Source: Mycoplasmatota bacterium (GTDB taxonomy: Bacteria > Bacillota_I > Bacilli_A > Izemoplasmatales > Hujiaoplasmataceae). Taken from it: 64,000 nt of DNA. Under the pieces are notes generated by a model. It was given only the letters and a program-made list of their open reading frames with translations, did no database searches and was not told the origin of the DNA. The stretch spans positions 372,001 to 436,000 of the forward strand of contig CP076020.1 in assembly GCA_018622675.1 (NCBI GenBank), written 5' to 3'. A program made the position numbers and the translations under genes. Below, one piece after another: positions 54,616 through 61,573 of this stretch; the first letter of the stretch is position 1; every line of letters starts with the position of its first letter.

Positions 54616-54715
54616 TTATAAAAGATCATGGCGTGTAAAGCATAATTCCTAACTTATGCAATCTACAAATTTATTCACTAACTTTTATAAGGTAATGGCT
54701 TGTTCTAAAAACAAG
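54608..54715 (+). promoter_or_regulatory. Riboswitch expression platform with long alternative helix
   Basis: CCGTTATCTTATAAAAG (54608-54624) can pair over 17 positions, with G-U pairs, with CTTTTATAAGGTAATGG (54682-54698). The left arm includes the last bases of the aptamer. Inside it lies a hairpin GCATAA / TTATGC (54640-54659), and after it a hairpin CTTGTT / AACAAG (54699-54715). The arrangement would let ligand binding choose between folds before the terminator at 54738. Confidence 0.55.
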
Positions 54716-54737
54716 TATTTTTAGGATTAAACATTTT

Positions 54738-54770
54738 AAGCCAAAACTTTATAGTTTTGGCTTTTTTTAT
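54738..54770 (+). terminator. Riboswitch-controlled intrinsic terminator
   Basis: AGCCAAAACT / AGTTTTGGCT stem with a short loop, followed by a T run. It lies between the aptamer and the first gene, so it is the probable off switch. Confidence 0.85.
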
Positions 54771-54808
54771 TTTAATAAAAGTTTAGTTATTTTAGGGGGT
54801 GTGTGACT

Positions 54809-55597
54809 TTGGCAATGCATAAAAATAAGAAATTAACTCAAAGAGTTGTTTTTGCTTCAAAAGCAACAAAGCTTATTAAAATATCTAGGTTCGGTATTAT
54901 TGTGACCGCAATGATAACTTTTCTAATCTTTTCTGTTTCATTTTATGGATTAGAAACTGGAAATTTTACATTTAATGTTGATGAAAAAGCAAAACAAGCT
55001 GGAATTTCACTTTATGAAGACCCTGAAATTAAGTTGCTAACTTCTAGAATATTTGCCGAGGAGGTAGATGATGCGGATGGAATGACTGATTTATGTGGTA
55101 CTGAGTATACAGATAGGCCTTTAGGTCATAAAGATTGTATACCACCTGATGAAACATTAATTTCAATTGATGGACCCAATAGTGGCAAATCCTATATTGC
55201 CCATACGTTTTATCTTGAAATGATTTCAAGTGAAAATTATATCGGTGACCTAATGATGTCCTTAAATATTAGTTCGACTTCGAGAGGTGCTGAAGAAGCA
55301 ATGAGGGTTAAACTATTCATCAATGACATTCCGACAACTTATGCAAGAAGACAAACCGAAAATGGACAAAATCCTGGTGAGTTAGAAATTATGGTTGATG
55401 AACCTTTTTACAGCAACGATATCATTACAAAGAGATCTTTTAAAGATTTTAGTCCTGGTGATATTGTAAAATTTACTATTGTGGTGTGGTATGAAGGTGA
55501 AGACCGTGATCATACAACCAAATTATGGGGAGGCGGAGTAAAATTAGAAATGAATTTTACCATTAAAAATGTTCGATTACTAGAGGATGAATTATAG
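54809..55597 (+). CDS. Membrane-anchored surface protein, first gene of the c-di-GMP locus
   Basis: I do not recognise a named family. It is about 262 residues with a basic N-terminus, one membrane helix (about 32-52) and an outer domain of about 200 residues rich in beta-type sequence. The helix is followed by ETGNFTFNVDEKAKQAGISL. Two cysteines (in DLCGTEY and HKDCIPP) may form a disulfide. The C-terminal part, KLWGGGVKLEMNFTIKNVRL, could be the last strand of an Ig-like fold. A GTG at 54803, a TTG at 54809 and an ATG at 54815 are in frame; AGGGGG at 54794-54799 best fits TTG 54809. Confidence 0.6.
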   Translation: MAMHKNKKLTQRVVFASKATKLIKISRFGIIVTAMITFLIFSVSFYGLETGNFTFNVDEKAKQAGISLYEDPEIKLLTSRIFAEEVDDADGMTDLCGTEYTDRPLGHKDCIPPDETLISIDGPNSGKSYIAHTFYLEMISSENYIGDLMMSLNISSTSRGAEEAMRVKLFINDIPTTYARRQTENGQNPGELEIMVDEPFYSNDIITKRSFKDFSPGDIVKFTIVVWYEGEDRDHTTKLWGGGVKLEMNFTIKNVRLLEDEL

Positions 55598-55662
55598 AAC
55601 AAATTATACAAGTATTTGTTCGACAAGAAAATAAATAATAATAAAAAAAAGGAGAAATTATT

Positions 55663-56910
55663 ATGAAAGCTTTAAAAACAAAAGTGATTCTATCAGGAAT
55701 CGTATTAGTATTCGCATTTATTGCGACAATTGGAACAACATTCGCATGGTTCACTATTTCAGAAACTGTTGCAGTAGATGGTATTTCTTTACAGGTAACA
55801 TCATCTGATAACTTACTGATTAGAGTAGATAGTGCTGAAGCAGGGTATGTTGATGCCTTTGGTAGCGATGCAGTAACGGTAGTAGGAGACAATTATCAAT
55901 CATCTCTTAATTTAGAAGAAATTATGCTAGCGGCTAAGTATACTGAATTAGACTCTTGGAGGTTAAACCCTGTGACCGCAATAAACTCTACATATACTGG
56001 TGTTGAAGCTAAGAATTTAAATGTAATTAATGACAGTTATCTTTCAAGGAATTTAACTGAAATTAAAGGTATCGTTGTAGAAGATCAAGCATCATCTGGA
56101 ACTACTGGATATAATTCTATAGATGGCGGATTTATTGAGTTACATTTTTGGTTATACTCACAAGCAGCTGAAACAAGACCTGTTGAAGTTACTCAAATGT
56201 CTATTAGTGCAAATAACGGCGGAGATGTTGATTTGGATCCGATAGCTGATGCCATTAGATTTGGTATTTGGATGCAAGATTCAACAACTGTTGGAGAATC
56301 TTATATTTTTGGTAATGATACAGATTTTGGATTTAGCTTTGATGAAGGAAATGCTGGCTGGTCTAGTCCTATTTCAGATTTTCCAATTATTAATAGCTTA
56401 AGTGAAACTGGAAATATTAATTATTCAGATCCTGATCCTTTACTTATGAACCCACCACTAACAGATGTAGCTGGTGAATTAACAAATGATGCCGCAGGTT
56501 TTGATAGAGTACTTCCAATTAGTGCTAATGGCGATCATGATAGAAATTTATTTAATATAGTGCCTTTGACACCGACTTTAGTAACAGTAAGAATATTTAT
56601 TGAAGGTTGGGATCAAGAAACAACTAATTCAATTGTTAATGCTTTCTTTAATTTAACGATAGGTTTTAGATTCGGTACAGGATACACAGTATCTTTTGAT
56701 TCTAACGGTGGAGAAAACGTACCTATGCAAGATGTGTCTAATGATGGTATTGTATCAGAACCAACTACACCTATAAGAGATGGATATGCATTTGATGGAT
56801 GGTATACAAGTGAAGATGGAGGAACTACTCTAAGCGCTACAGCATTTGATTTTGTGAATGATACTGTTTCATCTGATACAGTACTATATGCAAAATGGAC
56901 TCAGCAGTAA
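55663..56910 (+). CDS. TasA/camelysin-like secreted protein with C-terminal InlB repeat
   Basis: A 415-residue secreted protein. The N-terminal signal segment (about 5-28) ends in TTFAWFT, the kind of site cut by SipW-type signal peptidases and found in TasA and camelysin-like matrix proteins. Residues about 40-335 form a large beta-rich domain. Residues about 343-414 are an InlB B-repeat: YTVSFDSNGGENVP, then GYAFDGWYTSEDGG, then TVLYAKW. The signal peptidase gene lies just downstream. It may be the main fibre or surface subunit. An AAAAGGAGAAA site precedes ATG. Confidence 0.8.
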   Translation: MKALKTKVILSGIVLVFAFIATIGTTFAWFTISETVAVDGISLQVTSSDNLLIRVDSAEAGYVDAFGSDAVTVVGDNYQSSLNLEEIMLAAKYTELDSWRLNPVTAINSTYTGVEAKNLNVINDSYLSRNLTEIKGIVVEDQASSGTTGYNSIDGGFIELHFWLYSQAAETRPVEVTQMSISANNGGDVDLDPIADAIRFGIWMQDSTTVGESYIFGNDTDFGFSFDEGNAGWSSPISDFPIINSLSETGNINYSDPDPLLMNPPLTDVAGELTNDAAGFDRVLPISANGDHDRNLFNIVPLTPTLVTVRIFIEGWDQETTNSIVNAFFNLTIGFRFGTGYTVSFDSNGGENVPMQDVSNDGIVSEPTTPIRDGYAFDGWYTSEDGGTTLSATAFDFVNDTVSSDTVLYAKWTQQ

Positions 56911-56958
56911 TCATTTCAATAAATTGAGTCTTTAGGATAGGATATATTAACAAGATAT

Positions 56959-56993
56959 TAACAAAACTTAGGTTATGATCCTAAGTTTTGTTA
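56959..56993 (+). other. Strong hairpin without T tail after the TasA-like gene
   Basis: TAACAAAACTTAGG (56959-56972) pairs perfectly over 14 bases with CCTAAGTTTTGTTA (56980-56993), with a seven-base loop. Only ACTTATTG follows, so it is not a standard terminator. It could protect the upstream mRNA end or reduce read-through, setting high expression of the structural protein relative to the processing enzymes. Confidence 0.7.
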
Positions 56994-57118
56994 ACTTATT
57001 GTATAAAGGACGTTATGAATAAAGAAATAACAAAACAAGACATATTTATAGATTAAATATTCAGTATTTTACTATATATAAATATAGGTGTAGATATGTT
57101 TGAACGAGGAGATAACTA

Positions 57119-57772
57119 ATGGAGAACGTAGTAAGAGAAAAACAAACGTTAAAAAAGATATTGAATATTACTTTTTACGTTGTAATAGCTGTTGTATTTA
57201 TTTACGCAATGTTCGCTTTATTTTCTAAGAAAGACGATAATCAATTTTCATTTTTAGGTATTACATCACTAGCTGTACAATCTAATTCAATGAAACCTGA
57301 ATTTGAAAAAGGGGACTTAATTTTTATTAAAACTCATTTTGAACCTGCTGATTTGGAAATAGGTGATGTCATCACTTATAAAGCTTTTGAGATCACTGAT
57401 CAAGGGACAATTGAGTACTATAATACCCATAGAATTGTAGAAGAACCATCAATGGTTGGCGACCAATATTACTTTATTACTTCTGGAGATAATACACCAA
57501 TTGATGATAGATATGGTGTGTTTGAAGGTGATATTTCAGGGGTTTGGAATGAAAATTCTTGGTCTAACTTAGGCGGTATTGTTGATGGAATAACAACGTT
57601 TTTGAAATCAAGTGTAGGCTTTCTATTATTAATAGTTATTCCTGCATTAGCGTTTTTAGTTTATGAAGTCATTCGCTTCATAAAAGTTTATTCAGAATAC
57701 AACTACAAAAAACAAACTGCTGAAAGAGTAAAACTACAAGAAGAAGCTATAGAAAGCGCAAAAAATAATTAG
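57119..57772 (+). CDS. sipW: SipW-type signal peptidase I
   Basis: A 217-residue membrane-bound signal peptidase of the ER/archaeal type. The catalytic Ser is in VQSNSMKPEF (Ser57) and a His takes the place of the usual Lys in YNTHRIVE (His104); Asp residues in SGDNTPIDDRYGV (about 124-130) complete the site. Membrane helices are near 13-35 and 164-186, and a charged helical tail follows. SipW enzymes process TasA and camelysin-like proteins, which fits the neighbouring proteins with [FY]AW signal ends. ATG 57119 follows AGGAGATAACTA. Confidence 0.9.
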   Translation: MENVVREKQTLKKILNITFYVVIAVVFIYAMFALFSKKDDNQFSFLGITSLAVQSNSMKPEFEKGDLIFIKTHFEPADLEIGDVITYKAFEITDQGTIEYYNTHRIVEEPSMVGDQYYFITSGDNTPIDDRYGVFEGDISGVWNENSWSNLGGIVDGITTFLKSSVGFLLLIVIPALAFLVYEVIRFIKVYSEYNYKKQTAERVKLQEEAIESAKNN

Positions 57773-57838
57773 GAATGTAATGGAAATAATTTAAGGGAAT
57801 AATGGGTAAGATAATTTACCTAAGGTGGAGGCTATCTA

Positions 57839-59476
57839 ATGAATGAATTTTCTAGATATTATGTAAGAGTATATGAAATCTTATGGCGTCATATTGTCTT
57901 TTTCTTTGAAGATATCCTATGGAATGGAATTATTAAAAAGATTTTTGATAATATGATGGACTATTGGGATGCTTTAATGGAAGAAGCAGTGTATTTTTCG
58001 ACAATATCATGGATTATGGTTGCTCTAACACTCATTTTAAATCTTTCATTGATAGTTTTTATTTTTATTAGATTATTTTTATGGTTGCGAAAATATATAT
58101 CTTTTAGAAAAATAGAAATAGATAAGGAAGAACTCATTGAAGAAATTGCTGATTTGAATGACCGTGTCATTGATTTAGTAGATGAAAAAAATTCCATAAT
58201 GGCAATGAAGGTGTCACAACTTGGCGTGAATGCACCACAAGTCAGTACAAGTAGCCCATCATATTCACATGCTAGTAAAAATGTTGTAGAACCTTCACAA
58301 ACCAATGTTTTCGTAACAGATGGAAGAAAAAATAGCTTTAATGGTTCTGATAAAGTTAATATTGGAAATACAAATCAGACTTCTGATCATTCACGTTTTG
58401 CAAAACTTATGAATGTGGACAGAAAATATGCTGAAATTAATACCAAGGTCCAAATGGAAGAAGTAGATAAGATAAGCTTAATAGATACTGTTGAAAAATT
58501 TGTGAACTTTTCCGCTTCGAGATTAAAACTTTTTTATACTAAAAGAATCATTTCATTGTTCTTTGCTGGCTTAGCTTCTTCTAAAATTGTTATTTTAGAA
58601 GGTATTTCTGGTACTGGTAAAACATCATTACCTTATGCTATGGCTAAATTTTTCAAAAATAATGCTCACATTATTTCTGTTCAACCCTCTTGGAGGGATA
58701 GAGCAGAAATGGTTGGATACTTAAATGAATTTACTAAGAAATTTAATGAAACTGATTTTTTAGAATCGTTATATGAAACGATTTATAGAGAAGATCCAAA
58801 CTTTATTGTATTAGATGAGTTCAATCTCGCTAGGGTTGAGTATTATTTTGCAGAATTCCTATCAATTTTAGAAATGCCTGATCCTTCTGAATGGAAAATT
58901 GATTTGGTAGCTGAAAGTAAAAATAACGATCCAGTCCATGTTGTTGAGGGTAAAATCACTGTGCCTCAAAATGTATGGTTTGTAGGAACTGCCAATAGAG
59001 ATGACTCAACACACACAATTACAGATAAAGTATATGACAGGGCTATAGCCTTAGAGTTTAACAATAAAGCAAAACCAATAAATGCACCAGATACTGAACC
59101 TGCTAATATGCCATATGAATATTTAAATCAATTGTTTGAAAAAGCGATAGAAGATCATCCAATGAGTGAAAGTCTTTTAGATAAGTTTTCTCAATTAGAT
59201 AATTATGTACGAGAAGAGTTTAAAATTTCTTTTGGAAATAGAATCATGAAACAAGTTTACAGGTTTGTTCCTGTCTATGTTGCTTGTGGTGGTAAAGAAG
59301 TTGATGGCTTAGATTATATATTTGCAAATAAAGTATTGCGTAAATTTGAAAATTTAAATTTAGCTTTTATACAGGATGAAATAGATGATTTAATTGCATA
59401 TATAAAAAAATTATTTGGTAAAGGAAATTTTGAAGAATCAATTAGATTTATTAATGATATAAGAAAAATGGGTTAA
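57839..59476 (+). CDS. Membrane-anchored McrB-like AAA+ ATPase
   Basis: A 545-residue protein. An amphipathic or membrane region at about 10-85 includes a clear helix (57-80), followed by a coiled coil (about 92-125), a Ser/Asn-rich linker, and an AAA+ module from about 210. The Walker A motif is GISGTGKT (255-262), then VQPSWRDRAEMVGYLNEF, typical of McrB-like AAA+ proteins, Walker B VLDEFNLA (about 324-331), and sensor segment GTANRDD (383-389) with DRAIALEF. There is no McrC partner or nuclease nearby, so it is not a restriction system. It lies in a surface-protein locus and may power assembly or export; this role is inference. Confidence 0.83.
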   Translation: MNEFSRYYVRVYEILWRHIVFFFEDILWNGIIKKIFDNMMDYWDALMEEAVYFSTISWIMVALTLILNLSLIVFIFIRLFLWLRKYISFRKIEIDKEELIEEIADLNDRVIDLVDEKNSIMAMKVSQLGVNAPQVSTSSPSYSHASKNVVEPSQTNVFVTDGRKNSFNGSDKVNIGNTNQTSDHSRFAKLMNVDRKYAEINTKVQMEEVDKISLIDTVEKFVNFSASRLKLFYTKRIISLFFAGLASSKIVILEGISGTGKTSLPYAMAKFFKNNAHIISVQPSWRDRAEMVGYLNEFTKKFNETDFLESLYETIYREDPNFIVLDEFNLARVEYYFAEFLSILEMPDPSEWKIDLVAESKNNDPVHVVEGKITVPQNVWFVGTANRDDSTHTITDKVYDRAIALEFNNKAKPINAPDTEPANMPYEYLNQLFEKAIEDHPMSESLLDKFSQLDNYVREEFKISFGNRIMKQVYRFVPVYVACGGKEVDGLDYIFANKVLRKFENLNLAFIQDEIDDLIAYIKKLFGKGNFEESIRFINDIRKMG

Positions 59477-59598
59477 CTTATTGATGATTTATATCATCAT
59501 AAAGGGTATAGAATTTATCAATTGTTAAAAGCCGAAATATAGTTTTTGATTGATTGATAGGATATAGAAAAGAAATAAAATAGAGAGGTGATTATTAA

Positions 59599-60207
59599 AT
59601 GAAAAGACTGTCTTTGTCATTTGCGACATTAATAGGGTCAGCAATTTTATTTGTATTTGTCTCTTTTGCATGGTTTACTGTTTCAGAATTTGTTGAAATA
59701 CCCTTGCTAAATTCTGGTGTCGCCAATTTTGATACACGTTATGAGATATATGAGTCAGGTGATGATTCAAATTATGAATTGGTTGAAGATATTAGCTTTG
59801 ATGTATTAATGCCAGGTCAAACACTATACTATCAAATTATTGTATCTAATCTTCAGGATAGGACGATTAATGCAGAGGTGTTTTTTATAGGCTTTACAGA
59901 TGTTTATTCTGACGGTATGCCTTCGACAAGTGAATACTCTTTAAAAGATACCATTTATATGACTTCGGAGGTAAATTCACAAATCATAATTAATCAAAGT
60001 TTGTTATCAGACCTTTTAATTAATCAAAGCAATCCTGAAACTTCTCAAATATCAGTGAGTGATGAATTTATCATAGATCCTCTATCGACTGTAACTGTTT
60101 ATTTACAGTTTACAGTTGATAATAACACTGGAAATGCTTACCAAGATTTAGGTATAGACATTGGTGATATTTATATAGCCTTAAAATCTATGGATGTTGC
60201 CTCATGA
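59599..60207 (+). CDS. Secreted protein with SipW-type signal peptide (a)
   Basis: A 202-residue protein with a signal segment (about 5-24) ending in FAWFTVS, as in the TasA-like protein upstream. The mature part is beta-rich and contains VLMPGQTLYYQIIVSN, a pattern of TasA-like and camelysin-like folds (PG...Y.....V.N). It may be a minor fibre subunit or cap. GAGAGGTG precedes ATG 59599. It overlaps the next gene by four bases with TGA as the stop. The 59477-59598 gap shows no clear signal. Confidence 0.7.
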   Translation: MKRLSLSFATLIGSAILFVFVSFAWFTVSEFVEIPLLNSGVANFDTRYEIYESGDDSNYELVEDISFDVLMPGQTLYYQIIVSNLQDRTINAEVFFIGFTDVYSDGMPSTSEYSLKDTIYMTSEVNSQIIINQSLLSDLLINQSNPETSQISVSDEFIIDPLSTVTVYLQFTVDNNTGNAYQDLGIDIGDIYIALKSMDVAS

Positions 60208-60785
60208 AAAATCTAAAGATAATAAAAGGATTGATTATCATCTTACTTTCAATAACTATCTCTGTTAGCACAGTGTATGCATGGATTAATTTTTCAGTTG
60301 ATTTACCATCAGGGAATTTATCAGTGGGGGAAATTGATTTTACTACAAATGGTAGTTTTATTGATTTATCAACAACATTTTATCCTGGAAGAGAATTAAT
60401 TGATCAAGCGATTATAGTGACAAATGAATCTACCATTGATAACCAAATAAGAGTGATGATTTCATATACAAGAGTTGAAGATGATATCGTTTATGAAAAC
60501 TACTTTTATAAAGGAGAATTATCAGAACATATTGTTGTGAATTTTAATAGTAATTTTGTTTATGGAGACGATAATTACTGGTATTATCCTGATAAAACCA
60601 GTCCATTAAACTTACAAACACTACCAATATTAGATTCTTTATATTATGATGGCGATTTGGTAAGTAATCAATATGCTAATATACCTATTCATATAAATAT
60701 AGTGATTCAAATGAAACAAAGTGATTATGTTTCATGGTCAGAACTAGTAAGTTATAATTTCGTGACCGGACAACCGCAATATTAA
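60204..60785 (+). CDS. Secreted protein with SipW-type signal peptide (b)
   Basis: A 193-residue protein with a signal segment (about 7-26) ending in VYAWINF. The mature part is beta-rich with FYPGRELIDQAIIVTNES, again the PG...VxN pattern seen in the previous protein. Length and layout resemble the previous gene, so the two may be diverged paralogues. It is coupled to that gene by an ATGA overlap. No known family is recognised. Confidence 0.68.
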   Translation: MKNLKIIKGLIIILLSITISVSTVYAWINFSVDLPSGNLSVGEIDFTTNGSFIDLSTTFYPGRELIDQAIIVTNESTIDNQIRVMISYTRVEDDIVYENYFYKGELSEHIVVNFNSNFVYGDDNYWYYPDKTSPLNLQTLPILDSLYYDGDLVSNQYANIPIHINIVIQMKQSDYVSWSELVSYNFVTGQPQY

Positions 60786-60883
60786 ATAAGTGATTAAGAA
60801 AATTACTAAATCATCTATGCTCATTTTACAGAACTGTGACAATTATGAATATATAAAAACATTGTTGAATAGGAGGAATAATC

Positions 60884-61573
60884 ATGATAAAAAATATTAA
60901 AAAATATTATTTTGTTTTTAGTATTTCTTTACTACTGATTGTTATTTCTACCTTTGTTTTTATGTCATATGCTTGGTTTACCCAACAAAAAAATGTATCC
61001 TTTGATCATCAAATGGGGCTTGTGGATGTAGATATTAATGTTTATTTTGAGGATGATATTTTAGGTCAAGTTCCAGCCCAAGAAGTTGTAATTGATGAAA
61101 CGAATAACGTGACTAAACCAGGCGTATATTATGTGAATATCACTAGTAATAATTCAGATTATTTTGTTGAAGACTTAAGAATTAATATTGATGTCAATAG
61201 TAATGTTGAAACATATTTTAGGATTATTATATTTGAACAATTGACTTTTATTTATACCGATATCCATGGAAATACTAATGAGTTATCAGTTTTGTATGAA
61301 GAATCGCTTCAACTCAACTATAATTTTGCGGATTGGTATGATAACCGAACGTTTGATAATTATTTATACTATAAAAATCCAGTTAAAAGAGTAAATGAAA
61401 CGACACCAACAACTATATATTTGGTTGACTCATTTTTTGAAAATCAAAACTTTGAGACTAAAGGTCCTGGTTATTCTTTACAACTAGCTTTTTCTATTGA
61501 AGCTGTTCAAAGTGTCGGTGGCCCTGAAAATGTATGGGGATTAGATACACCGCCTTGGGGAGGTCTATGGTAA
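60884..61573 (+). CDS. Secreted protein with SipW-type signal peptide (c)
   Basis: A 229-residue protein with a signal segment (about 9-30) ending in SYAWFTQ. The mature part has several predicted strands, is rich in Asn and Tyr, and ends with a Gly/Trp/Pro-rich tail (WGLDTPPWGGLW) that is unusual and could be an interaction motif. AGGAGG precedes ATG 60884. Its stop overlaps the start of the large adhesin gene (TAATG), which suggests coupled production. Confidence 0.68.
   Translation: MIKNIKKYYFVFSISLLLIVISTFVFMSYAWFTQQKNVSFDHQMGLVDVDINVYFEDDILGQVPAQEVVIDETNNVTKPGVYYVNITSNNSDYFVEDLRINIDVNSNVETYFRIIIFEQLTFIYTDIHGNTNELSVLYEESLQLNYNFADWYDNRTFDNYLYYKNPVKRVNETTPTTIYLVDSFFENQNFETKGPGYSLQLAFSIEAVQSVGGPENVWGLDTPPWGGLW

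Noticed and set aside
57839-59476. McrBC-type restriction system
   Set aside because: The AAA+ domain resembles McrB, but there is no McrC, methyl-DNA-binding or nuclease domain here; a membrane helix and surface-protein neighbours point elsewhere.
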